Of a stretch of 64,000 nt of DNA, positions 46,253-55,273 are shown piece after piece (the stretch's first letter is position 1; each line of letters starts with the position of its first letter). The notes under the pieces are model-generated. The model saw nothing but the letters and a program-made list of their open reading frames with translations. It did not search any database and was not told the DNA's origin. Source of the stretch: Leptolyngbya sp. FACHB-321 (GTDB lineage: Bacteria; Cyanobacteriota; Cyanobacteriia; Leptolyngbyales; Leptolyngbyaceae); the NCBI RefSeq assembly GCF_014695975.1, contig NZ_JACJPI010000042.1, positions 62,001-126,000 on the forward strand, in the 5' to 3' direction. The position numbers and the translations under genes were made by a program.

Positions 46253-46340
46253 TCAGAGGTTAGAGGTCGAAGAATTAAGTTCCAAGCTCGACGTTCCGAG
46301 TTCTAAGCTTGACACTCCGAGTTCTAAGCTTGAATGACCG
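46253..46340. repeat. Tandem repeat encoding the SSLELG tail
   Basis: The plus-strand text ttccgagttctaagcttgac recurs three times with small changes and spans the C-terminal coding end of the GT9 gene. The same kind of repeat encodes the N terminus of the adjoining GT9 gene. Confidence 0.75.
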
Positions 46341-47383
46341 AGTTCAGAGGTTGGTCGTTTAACGCTAGAGGCTAAAGGTTGTAGAAAGGGCGCGGCAGCA
46401 GCTAGGACTTCGGCAGGTGAGATGTCCTCCAGGCAAGTGTGCCAGCGATCGAAGGGGCATTCGCCGCTATACCAACAGCGCTGCGTGGTGAAGTTGTTGA
46501 TTTGGCGTTCAGGGCAGTCTGGGTAGCCTTGTAGATTGATGTGCGGTGCGGGTTGTCCGTAACGCTCGTGCCAGGAGGGACCAAACAGCGTGATGGTTGG
46601 CGTTTGCAGAGCGGCGGCAATGCGAGCGGGTCCCGTATCGGCTGCAATCACTAACGCAGCGGTTGCCATCAGTGCTGCCAGCGATCGTAAGGTTCCCGGT
46701 GCCCACACCTTCGCAGTACCGCCGATCGCTTCCACAATCTGTGCTGACTCAGGATCAGAGCCAATAGGCACCACGATCGTGGCGTTGTACTGTTGCTGTA
46801 AGGCTTGCCCCACCCGCACAAAGTTTGCCGTTGACCACCGCTTAATCGCCATCCCGGCATCTGGATACAGAACGACGAGGGGCTGGGCGATCGCGCCAAG
46901 CTGCTGCTGTACGTGGCATTGTTCGGCAGGCAAGAGATGCAGTTGCGCGGGTGCGCTGTCAGCAGGTGTAATCAAACCTTCGGCTTGCAGGATTTGCAAA
47001 AAGCGATCGCCAACCTTCTGGTTGGGTGGCGGCGATCGCCAGAGATTCGTCACTACGCGAGGGGCACTGCTCTGCTGTAGCAACGTGTCAATGCCGTCAT
47101 AGTTTGTATCCGACACAATTAAGTCGAAAGACTGGCGTCTTAGCACTGCCTCAATAGCGCTTCGAGCAAGGTGAGGTGCATCAGGCTGGGGTTTAAGGCA
47201 AACCACTTCATGAATCAGAGGATCGCTTTGGATCAGTTCGCCACCTGATGCAAAGGTTAAAACAGTGAGTTTTGCTTGTGGGTAAGCACGACCCAACGCT
47301 TGAATTGCAGGCAGGGCAATCGACACGTCACCAATGCCGCCCAGCAACTCGATAAAGAGAATGGACTGTACGTCTGGCTTCAT
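46253..47383 (-). CDS. Glycosyltransferase family 9 (heptosyltransferase-like) with repetitive tail
   Basis: A 376-residue GT9 protein: LFIELLGGIGDVSIALPAIQ near the N terminus, LYPDAGMAIKRWSTANFVRV and AADTGPARIAAALQTPTITL, and a Cys-containing end (CPERQINNFTTQRCWYSGEC). The last 30 residues are a repeat of SSLELG(V/T/N) type that comes from a tandem DNA repeat at 46253-46340. It overlaps the next gene upstream (47380) by 4 bases, indicating coupling. Confidence 0.84.
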   Translation of the reverse strand: MKPDVQSILFIELLGGIGDVSIALPAIQALGRAYPQAKLTVLTFASGGELIQSDPLIHEVVCLKPQPDAPHLARSAIEAVLRRQSFDLIVSDTNYDGIDTLLQQSSAPRVVTNLWRSPPPNQKVGDRFLQILQAEGLITPADSAPAQLHLLPAEQCHVQQQLGAIAQPLVVLYPDAGMAIKRWSTANFVRVGQALQQQYNATIVVPIGSDPESAQIVEAIGGTAKVWAPGTLRSLAALMATAALVIAADTGPARIAAALQTPTITLFGPSWHERYGQPAPHINLQGYPDCPERQINNFTTQRCWYSGECPFDRWHTCLEDISPAEVLAAAAPFLQPLASSVKRPTSELGHSSLELGVSSLELGTSSLELNSSTSNL

Positions 47384-48210
47384 TTCCTAGAAAAAGGCTG
47401 CTCGGTTGACCAGTCGATCGCGTTGTCAGCAGCAACAAGGCGATCGGGAATCGTCGTTGGTACTTCCTGGTGATAAGCGCCGGAGGGTATGAGTCCACAA
47501 CCGCCATAACGCGCCATCAGTTCAAGCTGCACCCGCACATCTTCGCCACCGTGCTCTGGTGGCAGGTCACGCCAAAAGTTAAAACCACCAATGCCGCGAA
47601 GTTTGTCAGCGTCGTACAGTACGCAGCCTGCCACCCAGGCAACTTTATACTTGCGTGGATGGTTAACGGCTAATCCTAAACGCTGCTGCACGTGGTAGAG
47701 ATTTGCCGCATTGTGCAGCCGCCATCGCTCCCATTGCGGTGTATCGGGTCTCACCAGTTCTGGCTGTACAGCACCCTGCCAAAACTCGATCGCCTGCTCA
47801 TGAGGACGCACATCCTGGTGAAAACTCAAGCCATGCATAGCGTTGCCCACAAACCCACAGCCTTCTGTTTGAATGGCTGACAATAGCTGTTGAATGACGT
47901 TTGCTTCTAAGATCACATCGTCATCCAGATAAAGAACGTAAGGAGCGATCGCCTGATCAAGAAGAAATTGACGCTGTTCCGCAATGCCCCAACGCGGTAA
48001 GTGCTTGTGTTGATCAACGCTATGCCCATGCGCTTGCAGCACCCGCAAGACTGCCTGCACTTCGCCTGTCGCAAGGGGATTACTGCCCTCTGTCTGATCA
48101 GAAATGACAATCCGAAAGTTCTGAAAGGTCTGGGCAATAAGGCTGGTCAGCGTGACGGCTAACGCTGTGGGACGGTTACAGGTGGGAATCAAGACATCTA
48201 CCAATGTCAT
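47380..48210 (-). CDS. Glycosyltransferase family 2
   Basis: GT-A glycosyltransferase, 276 residues from the ATG at 48210, which overlaps the stop of the previous gene as ATGA. The opening TLVDVLIPTCNRPTALAVTL and the acidic cluster YLDDDVI (about 100-106) are the GT2 nucleotide and metal sites. Further motifs are VAWVAGCVLYDADKL and PPEHGGEDV, the latter a likely catalytic base region. It sits in the middle of the GT9 operon. Donor unknown. Confidence 0.86.
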   Translation of the reverse strand: MTLVDVLIPTCNRPTALAVTLTSLIAQTFQNFRIVISDQTEGSNPLATGEVQAVLRVLQAHGHSVDQHKHLPRWGIAEQRQFLLDQAIAPYVLYLDDDVILEANVIQQLLSAIQTEGCGFVGNAMHGLSFHQDVRPHEQAIEFWQGAVQPELVRPDTPQWERWRLHNAANLYHVQQRLGLAVNHPRKYKVAWVAGCVLYDADKLRGIGGFNFWRDLPPEHGGEDVRVQLELMARYGGCGLIPSGAYHQEVPTTIPDRLVAADNAIDWSTEQPFSRK

Positions 48211-49469
48211 CGCCAGACCTCCCGTGCCGTTGGCACCCGTGTTGCTGATTGACAATTGCCCTCAAGGCTAACCGTCAGCGCCGGTCGGGTCAGTATGGTT
48301 GCCATTGGGTCTGGTTCGATCGTGGATGGGCTGCCAGCCAGCAGTTCACATGCGGCTTTAAAGACCTCATCAGGAGTCACCAACTGCAAACAGTGATGAT
48401 GCCCTTCAGGGCAAAGACTTTTGTAGCAAAACTTGCACGGCACATCATGAAACAACACGCGATTGGGCACTCCCCAGGGTGTATGCTGCGGATTGGTCAA
48501 CGCATATAAATCAACGACAGGCGTACCCACAGCCGCAGCAAGATGAGCGGGACCTGTGTTATTGGCAAGAAGAAGAGGGGCGATCGCCAGCAGCGCTGCC
48601 ATTTCTGCCAGATCCAGCACACCAACTAGGGAAAAGGACTCCATAGCCATTGCTGCTTGAATGCTTTCGACGAGCGATCGTTCTGGCTCTGTCCCTGTAA
48701 ACACAACCTGACAGTTGGCATCCAGCACTAAACGACGTGCAACGGCAGCAAAGCCTTCTGCCGCATAGCGTCGTGACGGGGCTGTGGCACCCGGATGGAT
48801 GACGACCCACGGTTGCTCTCTGTTAAGTCCAAGCCGCGATAAATGGTCAAACACTTGTTGATAATCGCTCTCTGGCACCTGTAACGACAGACGCTCATCA
48901 GTAATGTGGAACCCGACGCTAGCGACAAGATCCAGTTGACGACGCACTTCATGACGAATGCCACTGCTGGGTTCTGGGTCAAGCACCCAGTTGGTAAGGA
49001 GTTGATAGGGGTTTTCGTGGCAGTGCGCCAGCCGTAACGGGATATCCGCCAGGTAGCACAGCAATGCAGACGGTAAGGGATTTTGGCTAAACACAGTAAA
49101 AATCACGGCTGCGTCAAAGTTGCCCTCCCGTAAGGTTTCCACCATTGCTAGTTCGGGACGGCTATTTAAACGTGGTGACGTTGCCTTCATCCACGGCGGA
49201 TCGTAGGTCATCACCTGATCAATTTCTGGCACTAAAGCCGCAATTTCAGCCCCCGATCGTGACGTGAGTAAGGTAATGTGGCGATTGCCCGCTAACGCCT
49301 TAATCGCTGGAGTGGTCATCAACACATCGCCGATCGCATCTAACCGGATACATAAAATCTTTTTTGCCTGTTGCCATTGGTCTTTTAAGTTCGGTTCTGG
49401 TACATTCAGCGCTTGTAACCCAATTGCTTGAAAATTGAGCGCTTGTAAACCTGGCTCTTGCAAACTCAT
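48207..49469 (-). CDS. Glycosyltransferase family 9 (heptosyltransferase-like)
   Basis: A 420-residue GT9 enzyme with KILCIRLDAIGDVLMTTPAI (about 38-57), VIHPGATAPSRRYAAEGFAA and LANNTGPAHLAAAVGTP, then a Cys/His-rich stretch (CKFCYKSLCPEGHHHC) near 338-353 that may bind metal. The first 30 residues are repetitive (GLQALN twice), again suggesting a repeat-derived N terminus. It overlaps the kinase gene upstream by 4 bases. Confidence 0.86.
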   Translation of the reverse strand: MSLQEPGLQALNFQAIGLQALNVPEPNLKDQWQQAKKILCIRLDAIGDVLMTTPAIKALAGNRHITLLTSRSGAEIAALVPEIDQVMTYDPPWMKATSPRLNSRPELAMVETLREGNFDAAVIFTVFSQNPLPSALLCYLADIPLRLAHCHENPYQLLTNWVLDPEPSSGIRHEVRRQLDLVASVGFHITDERLSLQVPESDYQQVFDHLSRLGLNREQPWVVIHPGATAPSRRYAAEGFAAVARRLVLDANCQVVFTGTEPERSLVESIQAAMAMESFSLVGVLDLAEMAALLAIAPLLLANNTGPAHLAAAVGTPVVDLYALTNPQHTPWGVPNRVLFHDVPCKFCYKSLCPEGHHHCLQLVTPDEVFKAACELLAGSPSTIEPDPMATILTRPALTVSLEGNCQSATRVPTAREVWR

Positions 49470-50557
49470 GCAACCTCCTTTGTTGATGGATTACGTTCAG
49501 CACCGCTGCACCATAGGGATGCCTGGTTAGCCAATGGTTCAATCTGCAATGGCAGGGCAGCGCTAGCTGTTTGCAATTCTTCCATTGAGCAAGTTGCAGT
49601 GCCGTCTTTGGCAATCACTACTGCCGCTGCCGTAACCGCTAGTTCTGCTGCGATCACGACAGGGGCGTTACTTGCTAGAGCAAGGGTCAACGCGCTGATA
49701 AAGGTATCGCCTGCACCCGTTGTCTGCCTGCAAGTGGTAGGTTTTGCCTCAATCGGCTGAGGGGCTTGCTCTCGTTGCAAAATGATGGCACCCTCTGCAT
49801 CTAGCGTCACAATAACCATCTTGGCTCCCGTCAGGTCAAGCAGCCGATCACGCTGTCGCGCTATAGAATCAAGGCGAGTTCCCATATCAGGCATAGAATC
49901 CGCAGTCCCCACTGGGTCAGTCAGCAGGCGACAGGCTTCGTCGTAATTGGGTTTGACAACCGTTGCACTTAGCGATCGATAGCGTGCCAACCGTTTGGAA
50001 TCCACAACCAGCAATGTTGGTGCAGCGACTTGGAGGGTGGCGATCGTGTCCATCACTCGTTGGGTCAGCAGACCATAGCTGTAATCAGAAATGATGACAG
50101 CATCACAGGGTGGCACCAGAGCTTGCAGTCGTTCAATCAATTGCTGTTCAATCTCAGGCGCGATCGCGTCAGTGCTGCCCTGATCAAGCCGCACTACCAT
50201 TTGAGAGGCTGCCATAATGCGCTGTTTGGCTAACGTATGGCGAGAGGGTTGCACCAAAAGTCCATCGGTTTCAAGCCCACAGTGCTCTAGCGTTTGCCGC
50301 AATCGATCGCCATCTCCATCATCCCCAATCACCGATAGAAAGGACACCCGCGCCCCAAGCGCATGAAGATTGACAGCCACGTTGGCGGCACCCCCTGGAC
50401 GATCGCTACGATCGTTCAGCGTCACGACTGGAACCGGAGCCTCCTGGCACAGACGGTTTGCACTACCCATCAAATAGCTGTCTAGCATGGCTTCACCCAG
50501 CACAACGATATGGCGATCGACGAACGTATTGATTAAGCCAGGTAAATTCGTGTACAT
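49466..50557 (-). CDS. rfaE1: PfkB-family heptose-7-phosphate kinase (RfaE1-like)
   Basis: Ribokinase-family enzyme similar to the N-terminal half of HldE, which phosphorylates D-glycero-D-manno-heptose 7-phosphate at C1. The 363-residue protein has GGAANVAVNLHALGARVSFL near 54-73 and the PfkB signature TTGAGDTFISALTLAL with its catalytic Asp. It lacks the cytidylyltransferase-like domain of full-length HldE; that activity (RfaE2/HldC) is not encoded in the window. It heads the GT9/GT2 operon. Confidence 0.84.
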   Translation of the reverse strand: MYTNLPGLINTFVDRHIVVLGEAMLDSYLMGSANRLCQEAPVPVVTLNDRSDRPGGAANVAVNLHALGARVSFLSVIGDDGDGDRLRQTLEHCGLETDGLLVQPSRHTLAKQRIMAASQMVVRLDQGSTDAIAPEIEQQLIERLQALVPPCDAVIISDYSYGLLTQRVMDTIATLQVAAPTLLVVDSKRLARYRSLSATVVKPNYDEACRLLTDPVGTADSMPDMGTRLDSIARQRDRLLDLTGAKMVIVTLDAEGAIILQREQAPQPIEAKPTTCRQTTGAGDTFISALTLALASNAPVVIAAELAVTAAAVVIAKDGTATCSMEELQTASAALPLQIEPLANQASLWCSGAERNPSTKEVA

Positions 50558-50599
50558 GGATGTTGGTCTTGAATAGTAGCCAGCAATTCTAAGCGTTTT

Positions 50600-50705
50600 G
50601 AGTTCAGCTTTTAGCCTTCAGCCTTTAGCCTTTTGTCCTCTGCCTCCCATCGCCTGACGCTCTGGAAAGTCTGCCCTCTGCCCTCCGCCCTCTGCCTTCC
50701 CAATT
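50600..50705. repeat. Short tandem repeat tract (cttcagcctttagcc / ctgccctc types)
   Basis: Intergenic repeat units, partly overlapping the 3-prime coding end of gmhB: its last 23 residues (GGGQRADFPERQAMGGRGQK) are read from this low-complexity DNA. Confidence 0.7.
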
Positions 50706-51247
50706 ATTGCTGCCGCTTCAGCCAAATCCATCGTTATGTAATGGGGTTCTCGATCGGCTGAACGTAGCCATTCCGTTTCATTACCATTATTGAGCAGAAT
50801 CGTTTGGCAACCAGCACTCCGACCCGCTTCCACGTCGTTGAGAATATCGCCGATAAACCAGGATGCCGTTAAGTCAATAGCATGGTCACGGGCAGCTTGA
50901 ATTAATAAACCAGGAGCCGGTTTACGACAGGCACAGGCGATCGCATATTCCGCTACAGTGCCCTCTGGATGATGGGGACAATAGTAAAAGCCAGCCAGTG
51001 ACACATTGAATGGTTTCAACAGCGCGTGCAAGCGTTGTTCAACTGCTGCCAATGCCGACTCAGGAAAATAGCCGCGTGCGACTCCAGATTGGTTAGAAAT
51101 AACAATCAGTTGATAACCCATCTGATGCATCTGCTCTAGCCCTACGCCTGCACCCACCGTCAAGCGCATCTGTGCGGGATCAACGTTGTACGGTACATCT
51201 TCAATTAATGTGCCATCTTTATCCAAAAACACGGCTCGATGCTTCAT
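50618..51247 (-). CDS. gmhB: D-glycero-D-manno-heptose 1,7-bisphosphate phosphatase GmhB
   Basis: HAD phosphatase that removes the C7 phosphate of heptose 1,7-bisphosphate in ADP-heptose synthesis. The 209-residue protein starts with the nucleophile motif VFLDKDGTLIED (6-17), then VISNQSGVARG, the zinc-site YYCPHHPEG with cysteines in ACACRKP, and the acidic motif FIGDILNDVEAG. The core is about 185 residues; the rest is a repeat-derived tail. It is grouped with the kinase and the GmhA fusion, so the pathway assignment is firm. Confidence 0.9.
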   Translation of the reverse strand: MKHRAVFLDKDGTLIEDVPYNVDPAQMRLTVGAGVGLEQMHQMGYQLIVISNQSGVARGYFPESALAAVEQRLHALLKPFNVSLAGFYYCPHHPEGTVAEYAIACACRKPAPGLLIQAARDHAIDLTASWFIGDILNDVEAGRSAGCQTILLNNGNETEWLRSADREPHYITMDLAEAAAIIGKAEGGGQRADFPERQAMGGRGQKAKG

Positions 51248-51348
51248 CTCGTGGCTCCTGACTCCTGAATTCAGCTATCAGCTTTGAGCTTTCGGCTTTC
51301 AGCGTGGAGTTTCTTCCTACTTCTGACTCCTAGCTCCTAACCCCTCAC
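51245..51348. repeat. Short tandem repeat tract (gctcctgactcctga types)
   Basis: Low-complexity units between gmhB and the SDR gene, of the same family as other junction repeats. Confidence 0.6.
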
Positions 51349-51353
51349 CGCTT

Positions 51354-52079
51354 TCAAGGCCACGACGATTCCTGCATGGGCAACACCATCACTTCAGGGA
51401 TTACCGTTGCCTCTGGCTGAGATAGCACATAGCGAATGGTATCTGCAACGTTTTTGGGATCTTGGAGTTTCTCCAGAGGGGTATCGGGAAAGCGATCGAG
51501 AATAAAGGGTGTTTGCATTCCACCCGCTAGCACAGCCGTAACTTTAATCCCATGAGGACGGGCTTCCACATGAAGGGCATGGCTAAAGCCTAAAAGACCC
51601 CATTTGCTAGCGTGATAGGCAGATGCATTTGCCCAGGCACGCTTCGATGCAGTAGAGGCAATGTTAATAATGTGCCCTCGTTTCTGTTGCTGCATAGTGG
51701 GTAACACCTGTTTTGAAAGGACGAATGGCGCACGCAGATTGACTGCCAGCACGCGATCCCACTCGGCGATCGTCAATTCATCCACTGGCAAGGTGACATC
51801 AGTACCCGCATTATTAATCAGAATATCTAACCGACCAAATTCGCTCACAATTTCTGCGACGGCTGCTTCTACTTGATGTTCATCACAAACGTCTAGCCGT
51901 ATCGCTTTGGCTTTACCGCCATCTGCCTGAATCTCTAAGGCGATGGTTTCAGCTAACTCTTCACGAATATCTGCCACGATCGCGATCGCGCCTTCAGTAC
52001 CCAACATTCGGCAAATGGCTTCGCCTAGACCACGCCCACCACCTGTTACCAGTGCTACTTTTCCGGTTAGCTCATTCAT
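51354..52079 (-). CDS. Short-chain dehydrogenase/reductase
   Basis: Classical SDR of 241 residues: TGGGRGLGEAIC (12-23) is the cofactor loop, NNAGTDVT follows, and the catalytic Ser-Tyr-Lys is in STASKRAWANASAYHASKWG. It resembles 3-oxoacyl-ACP reductase-like enzymes by general pattern, but that fold is used for many substrates. Within this cluster it could reduce or epimerise a sugar; it is not the extended ADP-heptose epimerase RfaD. There is a 34-base gap to the upstream GmhA-fusion gene. Confidence 0.82.
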   Translation of the reverse strand: MNELTGKVALVTGGGRGLGEAICRMLGTEGAIAIVADIREELAETIALEIQADGGKAKAIRLDVCDEHQVEAAVAEIVSEFGRLDILINNAGTDVTLPVDELTIAEWDRVLAVNLRAPFVLSKQVLPTMQQQKRGHIINIASTASKRAWANASAYHASKWGLLGFSHALHVEARPHGIKVTAVLAGGMQTPFILDRFPDTPLEKLQDPKNVADTIRYVLSQPEATVIPEVMVLPMQESSWP

Positions 52080-52113
52080 AATTTAAGTCTCCTTCCACTT
52101 TTTGTCCTTTCTA

Positions 52114-54075
52114 TTAGCCGATGGGCGCTGGGAACTGATCAGGCGCAATGGCTTTACCGTCAGGCGCAATGGCTTTACCGAGCTGGCGCTCGATCGCCTG
52201 AAGATGGTTTGCTAGGGGCTGACGGCTCACTACAGATGACGGTGCCACAAACCACTGTTCCACCAGTTCACAGAGCAGATGAATAATGACAATTTGTACT
52301 TCTTGAATATGCTGCGGCTCAGACGATGGCACCAGCAGGCAGTGGTCTGCCAACAAGCGCAACTCACCCCCATCGCCCCCTAAAATAGCAAGCGTCTGCA
52401 TTCCCAGCGATCGCGCCACTGTAAAAGCCTGCACCACATTTTGCGATCGTCCACTAGTGCTAATGCCGATCAGCACATCACCCGCTTTACCAAAGGACTC
52501 CACTTGACGCGCAAATACATTGTCATAGCCCATATCATTTGCCCAGGCAGTTAACACTGCGCTATCTGCCGTTAGCGCCATAGCTGGAAAGCCCGGTCGG
52601 TCTCCACACCGAAAGCGACCCACAAACTCTGCGGCACAGTGTTGAGCATCGGCGGCGCTGCCACCATTGCCACACAGCAGCACTTTCCCGCCTTGTTGAA
52701 AGCAATCACTGAGCATGGCTGCCGCTGACAAAATTGAGTCCTGTAGCTGCTGCCGTGATGTTTGTAGGGCGGTTAAGGCACCATCGAACCGACGATCAAT
52801 CAGTACCAGAGCATTAATAGTAGACCGCTGCTCGGGTTGATTCTCCGCAACAACGCGCTCGTAGAGGCGTGCAATTGCAGTCGTGACTGTCTGCCAGGTG
52901 AACAAAGCGTTAGCGCGTTTGATCGCTTGCTGCCGGAAGGTAGAGAGCAATTCAGGCTGCTGATAAAGATAAGCCAGACGTTCAGCGATCGCCACTGGCT
53001 CGTTAGGTGGTACTAGATAACCTGTTTCGCCATCCCGCACCGTAAATTTAATGCCGCCTACATTGGCACCAATCACAGGTGTGCCACACGCCATCGCTTC
53101 GATTGGTGTAATGCCAAACGGCTCGTACCAGGGCGTTGTGATAAATACATCGGCAGCGCTGTAGTAATACTTCAACATTTCGCGCCGCTGACGACCCATA
53201 AAGATGACGCGATCGCTGACTCCAACCTCAGCAGCGATCGCTTTCAGCCGAGACACTTCGGCAGTGATGCGTGAGTCAAAATCATTACCATCACCACCAA
53301 CTACAATCAAATGTGCGGGCGTTTGGTAGTCCTGAATCAGATGCGCCAGACTCCGAATTACTGTATCAATACCTTTGCGGGGCACCATGCGACCCAGTTG
53401 CAAAAGGACACGCTCATTGGCAGGCAATCCTAAAGCAACGCGAGCCAGCGGCTTACTCAGTGGCTCAAACTCCGTTGGGTTAAACCCACAGGGAATGATC
53501 ACAATCTTGCTAGGGTCAGCATGGTAAAGCTGGCACAAGTCTTCCTCATCTTGAGGGCATTCGGCAATAATGGCATTCGCTTCAGCCGCAATGCGGTCTT
53601 CGATCGCAAACCGCTCATCAGGAAATTCATCTGCCTTGCCCTGATGCAAACGGCGCACCCGACCCAGTGCGTGAAACGTCATAACAAAAGGAATGCCCAA
53701 CTGTCGCTTGACATCAGCCGCTACCAGACCCGACATCCAGAAGTTAGCGTGGATGAGGTCATAGGTGACAGTTTGACGCTTGCAAAACTGAAGCACATAC
53801 GCGGTAAAGTCTGCCATAAACGGCAGTAGATCTTCTTTGCGAACGTGTGTTGCCGGACCAGCAGGAACATGAATCAGGCGCACCCCATCAACCCAGTCAG
53901 CGATTTCTGGCAAAAGGGTATGATCGCGTCGCGTAAACACATCCACCGTATAGCCCATTGCCGCTAAATGTTTGGCAAGCTGCCCAACGTAGACATTTTG
54001 TCCGCCGCTGTCAACGCCACCCAATACACCGAAGGGAGATGCGTGTTCGCTAATTAATGCAAGCCGTCGTTTCAT
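52114..54075 (-). CDS. Fusion: GT4 glycosyltransferase + SIS-domain sedoheptulose-7-phosphate isomerase (GmhA)
   Basis: A 653-residue two-domain protein. Residues 1-420 are a GT4 of the sucrose-synthase/SqdX-like type (GGVDSGGQNVYVGQLAKHLA near 18-37; LLQLGRMVPRKGIDTVI; EPFGITPIEAMACGTPVIG). Residues about 440-620 are an SIS domain like GmhA (LLCGNGGSAADAQHCAAEFV; ISTSGRSQNV; QEVQIVIIHLLCELVE), which makes D-glycero-D-manno-heptose 7-phosphate from sedoheptulose 7-phosphate. The end has a small tandem duplication (GKAIAPD twice). It overlaps the upstream glycosyltransferase gene by 4 bases. Confidence 0.88.
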   Translation of the reverse strand: MKRRLALISEHASPFGVLGGVDSGGQNVYVGQLAKHLAAMGYTVDVFTRRDHTLLPEIADWVDGVRLIHVPAGPATHVRKEDLLPFMADFTAYVLQFCKRQTVTYDLIHANFWMSGLVAADVKRQLGIPFVMTFHALGRVRRLHQGKADEFPDERFAIEDRIAAEANAIIAECPQDEEDLCQLYHADPSKIVIIPCGFNPTEFEPLSKPLARVALGLPANERVLLQLGRMVPRKGIDTVIRSLAHLIQDYQTPAHLIVVGGDGNDFDSRITAEVSRLKAIAAEVGVSDRVIFMGRQRREMLKYYYSAADVFITTPWYEPFGITPIEAMACGTPVIGANVGGIKFTVRDGETGYLVPPNEPVAIAERLAYLYQQPELLSTFRQQAIKRANALFTWQTVTTAIARLYERVVAENQPEQRSTINALVLIDRRFDGALTALQTSRQQLQDSILSAAAMLSDCFQQGGKVLLCGNGGSAADAQHCAAEFVGRFRCGDRPGFPAMALTADSAVLTAWANDMGYDNVFARQVESFGKAGDVLIGISTSGRSQNVVQAFTVARSLGMQTLAILGGDGGELRLLADHCLLVPSSEPQHIQEVQIVIIHLLCELVEQWFVAPSSVVSRQPLANHLQAIERQLGKAIAPDGKAIAPDQFPAPIG

Positions 54076-55064
54076 GCTCTACCTCGTACTAACGTAGGGG
54101 GTGTTGAGTCACGTTGCCGCTCCTCCGTACCTGTAGCCAGTGCAAACGCAGCATCCCAATCACGGGTAAACCGTTGGATGTTGAACCGTTCTTCAGCACA
54201 GCGGCGTGCGCCTTCACCCAGACGATGCGCCTCTGCTGGGTCATGAAGTAACTGCTGCATCACTGCCACTAGGCGATCGATATCTGTATCCACATAGCCA
54301 GAAACGCCGTTCTCAACCACAGTTGCCAGCTCAGTTGTGGCTAAACCAACGATCGGCATACCGACCATCATGGCTTCACAGACAGCCAACCCCAGACTGG
54401 TATACCGGATGGGATTAAAAAAGAAACGATACCGTGACTGAAAGGCAGGCAGTTGCAGATGTGGAATTTCACCTAAACCACCATCGTTTGTGCCCATGCC
54501 AACCAAATCCAGTGGTACCTGCTGCTGCACGCGCTCAAAAATATCAGCACCGAGCCGACGACCGCGCGATCGCAAGCCATTTACCACCACCAGACCGCGA
54601 TCGAGTTCACCCGTGTAGCGCACATCCGGCACCATAACACCATGCTCAATGACACAAGTGGGTGTACGGCGACTGTCCCACATCAACGCATTAAACGGTG
54701 TGACATGAACTAACAGGATATTTGCATCGTCAACTGGATGGCACGTATTGGTTGGATGCTCTTGCGGTGGGTCATGCTCCAGGTAAAGGCGCGGCAACTG
54801 GCGCTGGGCTGCCGAGAGAATCTCGTACTGATCGTCCTGATAGTTTTTGCGCGACTGAAACAGCACACAATCAAACTCTTGCTCACGCACCGCTTCAGCA
54901 GGCACATCATGCACATTGTCTGACCACGGAAGTCCTCCCAAACGCCCTCCATAGCCTTCGGGATGCCCTGGTTTTACAGGCAAGTAAAAGTGATGACGGG
55001 ATTGCGTCAGGTAGTAAAGATAACTTCCATGCACATGCCAGGTTAAGATGCGTAATGGACGCAT
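54072..55064 (-). CDS. Glycosyltransferase family 4-like protein
   Basis: A 330-residue GT-B-like protein from the ATG at 55064; an earlier in-frame start at 55124 adds 20 residues unlike the fold. The opening RPLRILTWHVHGSYLYYLTQ is typical of a subgroup of cyanobacterial enzymes, and the donor site is YTSLGLAVCEAMMVGMPIVG. It has no clear DxD motif. It is the upstream-most gene of the heptose operon. Specificity is unknown. Confidence 0.82.
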   Translation of the reverse strand: MRPLRILTWHVHGSYLYYLTQSRHHFYLPVKPGHPEGYGGRLGGLPWSDNVHDVPAEAVREQEFDCVLFQSRKNYQDDQYEILSAAQRQLPRLYLEHDPPQEHPTNTCHPVDDANILLVHVTPFNALMWDSRRTPTCVIEHGVMVPDVRYTGELDRGLVVVNGLRSRGRRLGADIFERVQQQVPLDLVGMGTNDGGLGEIPHLQLPAFQSRYRFFFNPIRYTSLGLAVCEAMMVGMPIVGLATTELATVVENGVSGYVDTDIDRLVAVMQQLLHDPAEAHRLGEGARRCAEERFNIQRFTRDWDAAFALATGTEERQRDSTPPTLVRGRA

Positions 55065-55203
55065 GACGATCACATAGTAATTTTTACTTAAGAGTTTGCA
55101 CGACTTGTAACACGAACCCCGCAAGCCGTAGTGGGCTTAGAGTTATAGCCCACTTAAACGGACTAAACCGTTCTCTAGAAAGGAGTGCTTACCAAACGCC
55201 GCT

Positions 55204-55273
55204 ATAGCAGTCGAAGAGAACGTTAGGACAGACATAAACCTTAAAGCATCCTTTAAGCAAGGGCTTCGATTCA
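55204..55273 (-). repeat. Dispersed repeat family B, copy B2
   Basis: Read on the minus strand it matches copy B1 at 30506: gaagcccttgcttaaagga, then aaggtttatgtctgtcctaa and cgttctctt. The surrounding gap 55065-55412 contains no further gene. Confidence 0.7.

Noticed and set aside
46590-47102. 170-codon plus-strand frame antisense to the GT9 gene
   Set aside because: It mirrors the GT9 coding strand; GT9 motifs are clear on the other strand.
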